Assembly (NCBI GenBank): GCA_963759735.1
Contig: CAVXAF010000012.1
Span: 1 to 64,000 of the forward strand
Length of the DNA: 64,000 nucleotides
Direction of reading: 5' to 3'
DNA from: Hyphomicrobium_A sp963759735
Lineage (GTDB): Bacteria > Pseudomonadota > Alphaproteobacteria > Rhizobiales > Hyphomicrobiaceae
Shown here: positions 9,075 through 17,176 of the stretch, in pieces
Layout: every line of letters begins with the position of its first letter
Numbering within the stretch: position 1 is the first letter of the stretch
Translations under genes and position numbers: made by a program
The notes under the pieces: model-generated
The model's database searches: none
What the model saw: the letters and a program-made list of their open reading frames with translations, nothing else
Told to the model about the DNA's origin: nothing

Positions 9075-10119
9075 GCGGTTCCTCGCCGACCGCCGCGCTG
9101 GCGTTGCGCCGGAATGCCTCCGCCAGCATGTCGCGTGCGCGTACCGGCGGCGCGGTGATGAACGGCAGAGGGCGGCACACTTCGACGGCAGCCGCTCCGA
9201 CCCGGGCGGTGAGCGCTCCGTTGAAAGCGCCTTCGCCGAGGCGGCGTGATACGCGTCGCAACAGATCCTGCCCGAGAAACTGGCCGATCAGATCGTCGGT
9301 CATGGCAACGCCGCCGGTGGCAATGATGTGTCCGACCACCAGTTTGCCGAGCCGCAGCGCACCAAGCGGACCGGGTCGGCCGCCGTACAAGCCGGCAATG
9401 GCGCGCAGCATGCGCAAATTCTCGATCAGCACGTAAAGCATGGCGATCCACGCCATGGGGCTGATCGCCGTCACCATGCCGATGCGCTTGGCAGCGGCAA
9501 GCACCGTGCGTCGCACCTGCTGGTCGAGCGGCATGATCAGCTCACGATCGGCCAGCGCCAGCAGATCGCCGGGATTAAGGACCGAGCGCTCGTGCTCGGT
9601 GAAGCGTGCCAGCTGCCACTGCATATCGGCCCGCCCGCCCAGAAGCCGCTTCAAATCGCGTATGGCGCGGCGCTCGCTGGCAGCATCAGCAGTGTTGAGG
9701 GCAGTCGTGACCTCCTGGCGCAAGGCGCTGAGGCGCGCGAGGCGGAACAGCCCGTAGAGCTCACGCAAAATCAGGATGACGGCCGAGAAGCCGACGACAC
9801 ACAGCAGGCCAAAGGCAATCCAGCCAACCCAGTCCTGCCGCGCCAAGGCGACGTCGACGTAGCGCGTGAACCACAGGGTCGTCGCCAGGCCGAGCAGCCC
9901 GGCGGCGGCCGAGAGTAGCAGGCCCCCCCAGCGGATGCCGCGCGAGAGATCGATGACAGTGGGGCGCACGGTGGTGCGTGCCGCTTGTCGGCGGCGGCGA
10001 TCGGCCAGTGGGTCGCCCTCGGGCGAAGGCGGCTCCACCGTTTCGGTGGTGCTGGCGCGCAATGCCGGATCGTCGGCCGCAAAGGCGCGTGGGCGCCGGA
10101 TGTCACTGTCGGACGTCAT
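9058..10119 (-). CDS. ycjF: YcjF family inner-membrane protein (DUF697)
   Basis: A 353-residue membrane protein of the TIGR01620/DUF697 family. A charged N-terminal tail of about 60 residues leads into two membrane helices (about 65-90 and 98-122). The C-terminal DUF697 part carries further hydrophobic helices (AISPMAWIAMLYVLIENL, LGKLVVGHIIATGG). It lies 16 bases behind ycjX, the usual partner. In enterobacteria ycjX-ycjF sits in the phage-shock regulon, but no psp genes are present here. An envelope-stress role is therefore inferred from the pairing only. Confidence 0.85.
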   Translation of the reverse strand: MTSDSDIRRPRAFAADDPALRASTTETVEPPSPEGDPLADRRRRQAARTTVRPTVIDLSRGIRWGGLLLSAAAGLLGLATTLWFTRYVDVALARQDWVGWIAFGLLCVVGFSAVILILRELYGLFRLARLSALRQEVTTALNTADAASERRAIRDLKRLLGGRADMQWQLARFTEHERSVLNPGDLLALADRELIMPLDQQVRRTVLAAAKRIGMVTAISPMAWIAMLYVLIENLRMLRAIAGLYGGRPGPLGALRLGKLVVGHIIATGGVAMTDDLIGQFLGQDLLRRVSRRLGEGAFNGALTARVGAAAVEVCRPLPFITAPPVRARDMLAEAFRRNASAAVGEEPPKRRA

Positions 10120-10135
10120 GGGAATTTCTCGATCA

Positions 10136-11605
10136 TCACACCAGCCAATCCGACAGCAGAAAATCGAGCGCTCGATCCAGCCGGATGTGCGGCAGCGGTG
10201 GCGACTCTCCGTCCACGCCGGGCGGCATGAGGCGAGGGGGACGGAAACGCACGAACTGGAGACCGGCAGGGGCAGCGTCAGGTTTCAGCGCATCTCGCGG
10301 GTTGGCCGGCAGGTCGCCGGGAAACACCGCCGCCTCGGTCTTGCCGTCGAATACCTTGTTCCCGATCCGCTGGCCCGGCATCGGCACGCCGACGATGCAC
10401 GGCAGCCGCTCATTGCCGACCTTGGCGTCGGCCTCGCGCGTGGCGCGCAAGGCAGCGAGCGCCTGTACGCCGACCTGCGCCCCCGTTTCGGAGGCGCGAC
10501 CCATGGCGCGATCGGTGATGACCCGCAAGATCGCCTCCAGGCGGTCGTGGCTCGATGAGTGAATATGGTCCGCCTTGGTGGCGGCGAACAGGAGCCTGTC
10601 GATGCGGCGGGTAAACAACGCGCTCAGCCAATTGCCCGAGCCGGTGCGGAAGACGCGCAGGACCGCCTCCATGGCGCGTTGCAGGTCGACGACGGCATCG
10701 CCGCCCTCGTTGAGGGGCCCGAGCACGTCGATGAGTACGATCTGGCGGTCGAGGCGGCTGAAGTGATCGCGAAAAAACGGCTGCACCACATGCGCCTTAT
10801 AGCTCTCGAACCGCCGCGCCATCATGGCGGCGAGGGACGCGCGGCCGTAGCTGGGCTTGGCGCCAAGGGCGAGCGGGCAGAATGTCAACAGCGGCGAGCC
10901 TTCGAGGTCGCCCGGCAACAGGAAGCGCCCAGGACCGGTGGTGTGCAGCACGTGCTCGTCGGCGCGCGCCGCCTTTAGGTAGGCGGCAAACAGGCTCGCC
11001 CCGCGCAGCGCCACCTGCTCGTCCTTAGGCGCGCTTGGATCGACGGTGGCAAGGAACTCGCGCCACGCCTTGGAGTGTGCCTGACGGCGCGGTGCCTGTG
11101 CCTGCTCGACCGCCTCGGCGCACCAGGTATCGTAGGTCATATCGAGCAGCGGCAGATCGATCAGCCATTCGCCGGGATAGTCGACGACGTCGAGATTGAG
11201 GCGCGAAATCCCGAAGGCGCGGCGCAGCGCGCTGGTCGATTTGAACTCGATGGTGACGCGCACCTGCGACAGCCGCCGCGTGCTCTCGGGCCACTCGGGC
11301 GGATCGCGCGACAGGGCGGCGAGGTGGGCCTCGTAGTCAAAGCGCGGCACCGCATCGTCGGGCTGCGGCTCGAGGTAGGCGCGCTCGATACGGCCCTCGG
11401 CCTCCGGCATGAAGAAGGGCAGGCGCCCGCCGGAGACGAGGTTGCGCAGCAGGGCGGTGATGAAGATCGTCTTGCCCGCGCGGGACAGCCCGGTGACGCC
11501 GAGGCGCAGCGTCGGCGTCATCATGTCGGTCAGCATGGCCCCGGCGCGCTGCCAGGGCTGCGAGATAGGGTCGTCCAGATCGGAAGCGCCGTCGGATGTG
11601 GACAA
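10136..11605 (-). CDS. ycjX: YcjX family P-loop NTPase
   Basis: A 489-residue member of the YcjX family of GTPase-like proteins. The P-loop GLSRAGKTIFITALL lies about 38 residues in. Further family segments are LNLDVVDYPGEWLIDLPLL (Walker-B-like D-Y-P-G), LPGDLEGSPLLTFCPL and DRLLFAATKADHIHSSSHDRL, where T-K-A-D-H resembles a base-specificity T/N-K-x-D motif. No membrane segment is seen, so it is probably a cytoplasmic partner of the membrane protein YcjF encoded directly downstream. The native substrate is unknown. Confidence 0.9.
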   Translation of the reverse strand: MSTSDGASDLDDPISQPWQRAGAMLTDMMTPTLRLGVTGLSRAGKTIFITALLRNLVSGGRLPFFMPEAEGRIERAYLEPQPDDAVPRFDYEAHLAALSRDPPEWPESTRRLSQVRVTIEFKSTSALRRAFGISRLNLDVVDYPGEWLIDLPLLDMTYDTWCAEAVEQAQAPRRQAHSKAWREFLATVDPSAPKDEQVALRGASLFAAYLKAARADEHVLHTTGPGRFLLPGDLEGSPLLTFCPLALGAKPSYGRASLAAMMARRFESYKAHVVQPFFRDHFSRLDRQIVLIDVLGPLNEGGDAVVDLQRAMEAVLRVFRTGSGNWLSALFTRRIDRLLFAATKADHIHSSSHDRLEAILRVITDRAMGRASETGAQVGVQALAALRATREADAKVGNERLPCIVGVPMPGQRIGNKVFDGKTEAAVFPGDLPANPRDALKPDAAPAGLQFVRFRPPRLMPPGVDGESPPLPHIRLDRALDFLLSDWLV

Positions 11606-11682
11606 AGGGGAAACCTCGCAAAGGTCCCCTTAGCTAGTGCGAAGCGGCCGCGGCGGCAAGTTCGCGGCGACGGCGCGTACCT

Positions 11683-11769
11683 TCAGCCGTAGAAAATGAC
11701 CAGGACGCCGGCGGCCATGACGGTCATTCCCATGAGGATGATCAAGCCGCTGCGGATAAACTCTGCCAT
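11683..11769 (-). CDS. 28-residue single-span membrane peptide
   Basis: A very short frame starts MAEFIRSGLIILMGMTVMA and continues to VIFYG, so nearly the whole product from residue 8 on is one hydrophobic helix with a short charged head. The ATG has a good ribosome site (GGGAG, 8 bases upstream) and the codon use matches the surrounding genes. It sits alone between ycjX (whose start is 77 bases beyond its stop) and a membrane-anchored hypothetical protein. It may be cotranscribed with ycjX-ycjF, all on the minus strand. No function can be assigned. Small single-span peptides of this sort often bind larger membrane proteins. Confidence 0.55.
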   Translation of the reverse strand: MAEFIRSGLIILMGMTVMAAGVLVIFYG

Positions 11770-11848
11770 GTAATCTGCTCCCGCCTGCGTTGGGGGTTGA
11801 TAGGCGCAATATAGGCACCCGCCCTTGAACGATCGCTGAAGCTGAGTG

Positions 11849-12625
11849 TCAGCAAAGGTTCATGTTCGTCGAGCCGCCATCCCGCCACGCAGCGCGGATT
11901 GTGCTCACTTGGGATCGCTCGGGCCCTGTGTTGCTGTCGGCCGGCTGCGTCTCTGCGGCCGGCAGTGCGGTCCACCCCTTTTCGGGCATGGCAATGGTGA
12001 TGCGTCGCGCGCCGAGCTGCTGCTCGGAAACCCACGGCAGCGTGCGCTCGAAGGTGACCGGTGCCGGTTTGCTGCCGAGCAGCCGGTCTACGAGGTCGGG
12101 CTTCACGGGCGCTGCCGTGACAAGGCTCAACGTGAAACGATAATCGCCGGCTTCCTCCGCCAGCTTGGGAAACGGATTGCCGACCGGATAGAAGCGCACG
12201 GTATCGCTGAAGGTACCGCGCCCCGCGATCGACAGCGGCGCGAACGAGCGATTGGGTGCGTCGGCGTCGATCTGATGCTCGCCGAGGAAGGCGCTGTAGT
12301 AGGTCTTCGTCCGCTTCGTCTTGATGTCTTCGACGGAGAGCTGCATCGACAGAACCGTGCCCGTACGAGCGCCCGCGTTGGTGACGGTTATCGGCACGAC
12401 GAACACTTCGGTATCGCCGCCCCCGTCACGGGCGTACTGAATGACCGGCGGGATATAAATTTCGATGTCCGCCGTCTTGAAGCTCGCCTCGTAGAGAGAG
12501 AATGCGGACAAAACGAGGGCAACAGCGGACAAGATGGTGGCGTGCAATCCGCCGTAACCACTGTTGACGATGACGCTCGCAAGCGCAGCGTCGCTCTGCC
12601 CGGGCGGCGGGCTGTTCGGTGTCAT
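11849..12625 (-). CDS. Membrane-anchored hypothetical protein (258 aa)
   Basis: A 258-residue protein with a short cytoplasmic tail, one membrane helix at about residues 26-48 (GLHATILSAVALVLSAFSLYEAS) and a large outside part rich in beta-strand-like segments (EVFVVPITVTNAGARTGTVLSMQLSVED, FSDTVRFYPVGNPFPKLAEEAGDYRFTLSLVT). This resembles an immunoglobulin-like fold, but I do not recognise a family. It lies upstream of the 28-residue peptide and of ycjX on the same strand, with gaps near 80 bases. No enzyme motif is visible. Confidence 0.6.
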   Translation of the reverse strand: MTPNSPPPGQSDAALASVIVNSGYGGLHATILSAVALVLSAFSLYEASFKTADIEIYIPPVIQYARDGGGDTEVFVVPITVTNAGARTGTVLSMQLSVEDIKTKRTKTYYSAFLGEHQIDADAPNRSFAPLSIAGRGTFSDTVRFYPVGNPFPKLAEEAGDYRFTLSLVTAAPVKPDLVDRLLGSKPAPVTFERTLPWVSEQQLGARRITIAMPEKGWTALPAAETQPADSNTGPERSQVSTIRAAWRDGGSTNMNLC

Positions 12626-12754
12626 CGGAGGTCCCCGTACGCGGTGGTCTTGCGACTAGCGGCCCGACACTGATCCGAACTTTGCGGCGAATCTCGGAAA
12701 GGCGGCGGGGGCGTCGCCGCGTGCGGTTAACGCGGGCGGGTCGGCAAGTTCCGT

Positions 12755-14105
12755 CTACAGCTTGTTCTTGAAGATCTTCCCGTCCTTCATGATGACGAGA
12801 AAGTTCTTTGCCGGGTCCTCGACCAGCTTGATGTCGGCGATCGGATCGCCGTCGACGAGCAGCAGGTCGGCGAGCGCGCCTTCTTCGATGACGCCGAGCT
12901 TGCCGGGGTAGGGGTTGCGCTTGCCCGGACATGGCCAGCAGCTTGGCGTTGGTTCCGGTCGCCATGATGAGCGTTTCGGCGGGGGTGTACCAGCGCGCAA
13001 GCTTTGCCAGCAGCGCGCCTTGGCGCTGAGCGAGCTTCTGGGAGAACAGGACGTCGGTGCCGAAGGCGGTCTTGAGCTTGTACTTCTTGGCCAACGCGAT
13101 AGGTCCTGTCGGTGCCGGCGAACACCTCGAAGGCCTTGGCGCGCTCCTGCGAGCCGGGCGGAAACGCATCGGCGCATTTCGTCGGGAAACGGCTGCGTGC
13201 TGAGCCAGATGCCGCGCTCGGCGATCAGCTTGGCGGTGCGTCGTCCATCAGATGGCCATGCTCGATGCATTTCACGCCGGCGGCGATGGCGCGCTGGATC
13301 GAGACGGGCGTATAGGCGTGCACGGTGACGTAGGTGCCCCAGTTCTCCGCGGCCTCGACCGCGGCGCGCAGCTCGGCCTCGGTGAAGGTCGACACATCGA
13401 GCGGGCTGTGCGGCGAGGCAACGCCGCCGCCGGCCGTCAGCTTGATCTGCGATGCGCCGAGCATGAGCTGCTCGCGCACCCGCACGCGCACCTCATCGGG
13501 ACTGTCGGCGACCATGGCGCCGCCGGTCTGCTCCTGCGTGACAGCGGCGCGCCGAGGACGCGCGGCACTTCGAGCCGTGGCGGAAATCGCCGTGGCCGCT
13601 GGTGATGGTGATCATGGCGCCGGACGGATAGATGCGCGGCCCGGCGATTGATGTCCCTCGTCGATGGCCCGCTTCAGCCCGAACGACGGACCGCCCAGAT
13701 CGCGCACGGTGGTGAACCCGCGCATCAGCGTGTCGTTCGGCTTCGGCGCCGGCGACCAGGTTGAGGTAGCCGACATCGTCGACCAGCAGCGCTGCCGGCG
13801 TCGGCCGCACGAGCATCGTATGCCAGTGCACGTCGATGAGGCCGGGCATCAGCGTGCGCCCGCCGCCGGCGATGACTGTGGCCGACGCGCCGGCGGCGAT
13901 CGGGTCGTTGGAGATGGCGGCGATGGTGTTGCCGCGCACGAGCACGTTCGTGGCTCGCGACTCAGCGCGTCGCTCTTGCCGTCGAAGATGCGGACGTTCT
14001 GGAACAGGATGACGGCCGGCGCCGGCTCAGCGGCGTGCGCGGTGGCTCAGCCGCGACCCGGGGCAAAGCAGAACGAGCGGCGAAAGCATAGGCGCGAAAA
14101 AGCAT
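12755..14105 (-). pseudogene. Exported amidohydrolase (imidazolonepropionase/prolidase-like), frameshifted
   Basis: Segments in several minus-strand frames form one metal-dependent amidohydrolase of about 440 residues: ATNVLVRGNTIAAIS, GGGRTLMPGLIDVHWHTML (the H-x-H metal motif), ASQIKLTAGGGVASPHSPLD (metal-bridging Lys region), TVHAYTPVSIQRAIAAGVKCIEHGHLMDD (two metal-binding His), AFGTDVLF (catalytic Asp) and the tail GALADLLLVDGDPIADI. The start has a strong ribosome site (AGGAGG) and a hydrophobic leader, so the enzyme was exported. At least four shifts break it, yet all catalytic segments survive, so very recent decay or sequence errors are likely. Substrate unknown; this subgroup splits Xaa-Pro or Xaa-Arg dipeptides or imidazolones. 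Confidence 0.85.
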
Positions 14106-14302
14106 CGGACCCTCCTGCGAAGTCCCCCATGACGCCCAGGGGTCTAGCAGCTTTCCCTGTTTTGCGGCGCTTTTCGTGGCCGATCGATGCCATGGCCGCC
14201 ATTCCGCCCGCGTTTATGCCACCCGCCTAAGCTTCGCCAGCCTACCTCCGGCGCCGATGCGCGGCGGCTAGGCGCCCTTGTCCCGGGAGCTGCTCTTGTT
14301 GT

Positions 14303-15181
14303 TCACGCTTGTAATCGCTTTGTGTCCGTCAAATTCCCTTCTTGCGATATCCGCGGCGCGTCCCAAGTCTCATATCGTTTCTTCTTAACGCTGAACTTAG
14401 CTATCGCATCGCTATCTAGCCTGACCGCAATATCAAAGAGTTGATTTGCGAAGCCGACAATTTCGTCGAAATCGGCGTGAAATCGCTTCCCTTGCACAAA
14501 TTTGTATGTGTGCTCACGGGATGCTATCCGGCTCAGGAATAACTCATTCACGATGCCCCTGTTGTGCGTGTAGATGTTTCGTAGTTCGATGGCGACGCTC
14601 AGCGCCGTGCGCTCAGCGTCGTTGTCGACCAGGGCCATCCCAAGGCGCTGATCCAGGAATTCTTCAATTCCCCGCAAGCCGCCATAGCTGAGTTCGTTGA
14701 GCTTCCGATTGACGAGAAAGTCTACCAGCTCGCGACGGTTCGTGAACCTCAGCGCGTCTTCCGTCTTGATGTGTTCCTTCGAACGCAGGAGTTCTGGCTT
14801 TTTGGACATGCACGCCTGAAGGAGCTCCGACAGGAAAGACATGAAGTTGTCCACCAGACGGATCATCATCAATTCGGATTGGTAGCTGCCAAATGACTTA
14901 AGCTTTCGAAAGGCGGGCTTCGGATCCTGTTGCACCTTTTTGAAAATCGCGCAGTCTTTGTCACTGCCTCCGTCGGCCAGTGCCTTCGCCGCCGTGAAGC
15001 GCACTTCGTCAGCTCTAGTTGAAAGCCGCAGCGCAAACATGAAGAAGTCGAAGATTCGGAAGTGCTGTAGTTGAAAGCGGTAGCCGGCCTCGGAGCACGA
15101 AGCTAAGCATTTTGGTGCACGGGGCATCGCGCCCGGAGGGACAGCATCGTTGGGGCTCAAGCCTTTCAGCTCGTCATTCAT
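14303..15181 (-). CDS. HEPN-like hypothetical protein (292 aa), probably acquired
   Basis: A soluble, largely helical protein of unknown family. Near the C-terminus it carries R201-N-I-Y-T-H206 in the context ELRNIYTHNRGIVNELFL. This is the R-N-x3-H form of the Rx4-6H active-site motif of HEPN RNases, and the flanking IELRN...H-N-R-G-I-V is common in HEPN-like proteins. The gene is clearly lower in GC than both neighbours and has its own strong promoter very close to the ATG. Both facts point to horizontal transfer. No nucleotidyltransferase antitoxin or other partner is adjacent, so it would be a solitary HEPN protein. A defence or toxin role is inferred from the motif; the rest is unannotated. 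Confidence 0.6.
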   Translation of the reverse strand: MNDELKGLSPNDAVPPGAMPRAPKCLASCSEAGYRFQLQHFRIFDFFMFALRLSTRADEVRFTAAKALADGGSDKDCAIFKKVQQDPKPAFRKLKSFGSYQSELMMIRLVDNFMSFLSELLQACMSKKPELLRSKEHIKTEDALRFTNRRELVDFLVNRKLNELSYGGLRGIEEFLDQRLGMALVDNDAERTALSVAIELRNIYTHNRGIVNELFLSRIASREHTYKFVQGKRFHADFDEIVGFANQLFDIAVRLDSDAIAKFSVKKKRYETWDAPRISQEGNLTDTKRLQA

Positions 15182-15187
15182 GAGAGC

Positions 15188-15215
15188 AGTATATTGTCAG
15201 CCGATCGAAGTTCAA
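15188..15215 (-). promoter_or_regulatory. Sigma-70-type promoter for a leaderless HEPN-like mRNA
   Basis: TTGAAC, 16 bases, then TATACT, ending only 6 bases before the ATG of the HEPN-like gene. Transcription would begin at or within a base or two of the start codon, giving a leaderless message. This agrees with the absence of a ribosome site there. Confidence 0.55.
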
Positions 15216-15342
15216 AGCCGCAGCGAAACACTCTGGAGCAATCCTCAATCTGGAACTGCGCCGCTGAGAGCTTGCTAGCTCGTTTGGTCCGGCCGGTAGA
15301 CATTCGTCGAACGCGCGTTCTTGTGGACTCTGTCCGATGGAC

Positions 15343-16188
15343 CTACTCCCCCCGCCGCCGCGCCATGAACGCGATGCGCTCGAACAGGTGCAGGTCCTGC
15401 TCGTTCTTGAGCAGCGCGCCGGCCAGCGGCGGGATGAGCTTGCGGCTGTCGGTCTCGCGCAGCGTCTCGGGCTGGATGTCCTCGTTGAGCAGCAGCTTCA
15501 GCCAGTCGAGAAGTTCCGACGTCGAGGGTTTCTTCTTCACGCCCGGCACGTCGCGGATCTCATAGAAGATGCGCATCGCCTCGGCGACGAGGCGCCCCTT
15601 GAGGCCGGGGAAGTGCACCTCGACGATCTGGCGCATGGTCTCGTCGTCGGGGAACTTGATGTAGTGGAAGAAGCAGCGGCGCAGGAAGGCGTCCGGCAGC
15701 TCCTTCTCGTTGTTGGACGTGATGATGACGATCGGCCGGTTGACGGCCTTGATGGTCTCGCCGGTCTCGTAGACGAAGAACTCCATGCGATCGAGTTCCT
15801 GCAACAGGTCGTTGGGGAACTCGATATCGGCCTTGTCGATCTCGTCGATGAGCAGCACCGGGCGCACGTCCATGGCGAACGCTTCCCAGAGCTTGCCGCG
15901 CTTGATGTAGTGCCGGATGTCGTTGACGCGGGCATCGCCGAGCTGGCTGTCGCGCAGGCGGGAGACGGCGTCGTACTCGTAGAGGCCCTGCTGGGCCTTG
16001 GTCGTCGATTTTATATGCCACTCGACGATGGGCACCTTGAGGGCTTCGGCCACCTCGAGGGCGAGGGCTGTCTTGCCGGTGCCGGGCTCACCTTTGATGA
16101 GCAGGGGGCGCGAGAGGGTGATGGCCGCGTTGACGGCCACCTTGAGATCGTCCGTCGCCACGTAGCGGCGCGTTCCTGCGAACTTCAT
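15343..16188 (-). CDS. MoxR-type AAA+ ATPase
   Basis: A 281-residue AAA+ ATPase of the MoxR/CoxD group. Walker A is GEPGTGKTALALE (about residues 33-45), Walker B is PVLLIDEIDKAD, and sensor 1 is IVIITSNNEKELPDAFLRRC, with the arginine finger in the last part. MoxR proteins act as chaperones that insert metals or mature partner proteins, usually next to a VWA-domain (CoxE-like) gene. No VWA gene is present here; the neighbours are the HEPN-like gene and, divergently, dksA. The partner is therefore unknown, possibly encoded elsewhere. Length and motifs are complete. Confidence 0.9.
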   Translation of the reverse strand: MKFAGTRRYVATDDLKVAVNAAITLSRPLLIKGEPGTGKTALALEVAEALKVPIVEWHIKSTTKAQQGLYEYDAVSRLRDSQLGDARVNDIRHYIKRGKLWEAFAMDVRPVLLIDEIDKADIEFPNDLLQELDRMEFFVYETGETIKAVNRPIVIITSNNEKELPDAFLRRCFFHYIKFPDDETMRQIVEVHFPGLKGRLVAEAMRIFYEIRDVPGVKKKPSTSELLDWLKLLLNEDIQPETLRETDSRKLIPPLAGALLKNEQDLHLFERIAFMARRRGE

Positions 16189-16489
16189 CGGCGGGGAGGC
16201 ATCCTGTGTCAGCAGAGGGTAGGTCGGACCTTAGAGGGCAGCGTGGGCGGCGGGAAGCGCGCCCGCCAAGCGCCGATGCCGCAATGGCCTTGGTCCGTTG
16301 TTGGACCAACTCACGGCCGCGTTGCGAATCGCCTGGCCGCTACCTTTTTCCTGTCTCTGCCGCAACTTAACCAGGGGCGCGTAACGCCTTGACAGATGCT
16401 CTGAGTGCCGCCAATAGGAGGCGCCGAAAGGCAGCTTGTTACCGCCGGTTGAGGGGCCGGCGCTCTCTTCACGCCTCCCGGAGGCACCG
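16189..16489. other. Divergent spacer between the MoxR gene and dksA
   Basis: About 300 bases that must hold promoters for both genes. I see no clear consensus promoter, repeat or RNA structure. Confidence 0.4.
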
Positions 16490-17116
16490 TTGAGCAAGCG
16501 AAGCGCCAAGAAGCCGATCAAGGCGACGACCCCAAAGGGGCGCGCCGCGCCTGTGCGCGCGGCCAAAAGCAACGGCAGCGCAATGCCCAAGAGGGTTGCG
16601 GAACAGAGCCGTAAAACCAGCGCAAAGAAAGCCGACCAGAAGCAAGTTGCGGTACAGCAGAAGGTTGCGGGGAAAAAGATGAAGGTACGGGCCAAGGCGA
16701 CGCCCATCGTTCTACCTCCTGACTATCGTCCCAGCGAGGACGAGCCATTCATGAATGAGCGCCAGCGGATGTACTTCCGTCAGAAGCTGGTGGCCTGGAA
16801 AGACGAGATTCTCCGCCAGACGCGCGAGACGCTCGTCGGTCTGCACGAAGAATCCACCCAGCACGCCGATCTGGCCGATCGCGCCACGTCGGAAACCGAC
16901 CGGGCGCTGGAGCTGCGCGCGCGGGACCGTCAGCGCAAGCTGGTCGGCAAGATCGACGCGGCCATCGCCCGCATCGAGGACGGGTCTTACGGCTTTTGCG
17001 AGGAGACGGGCGAGCCGATCGGCCTCAAGCGCCTCGACGCCCGCCCCATCGCCACGCTGTCCGTCGAGGCGCAGGAGCGCCACGAGCGCCGCGAGCGCGT
17101 CTACCGCGAGGACTAG
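16490..17116 (+). CDS. dksA: RNA polymerase-binding transcription factor DksA, one-cysteine form
   Basis: DksA binds the secondary channel of RNA polymerase and, with ppGpp, adjusts rRNA and amino-acid promoters. The coiled coil carries the tip D-L-A-D-R-A (D127, D130, A132), matching the D-x-x-D-x-A that contacts the polymerase. The C-terminal globule has a single cysteine (C170 in YGFCEETGEPIGLKRLD) instead of the four-cysteine zinc site, as usual in alphaproteobacteria. An unusual 75-80-residue tail rich in Lys, Arg and Ala precedes the family core. I chose the TTG at 16490 because GGAGG lies 5 bases upstream; an in-frame TTG 54 bases earlier lacks this spacing. Confidence 0.88.
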   Translation: MSKRSAKKPIKATTPKGRAAPVRAAKSNGSAMPKRVAEQSRKTSAKKADQKQVAVQQKVAGKKMKVRAKATPIVLPPDYRPSEDEPFMNERQRMYFRQKLVAWKDEILRQTRETLVGLHEESTQHADLADRATSETDRALELRARDRQRKLVGKIDAAIARIEDGSYGFCEETGEPIGLKRLDARPIATLSVEAQERHERRERVYRED

Positions 17117-17176
17117 GCCAAGCTCTCGCGTCAGCTGCGGCGCGAGTGTTCTCGCGCCGGGCTATGGCACGACCGA

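Noticed and set aside
14303..15181. Two-component toxin-antitoxin module (HEPN/MNT)
   Set aside because: No nucleotidyltransferase or other small partner gene adjoins the HEPN-like gene on either side.
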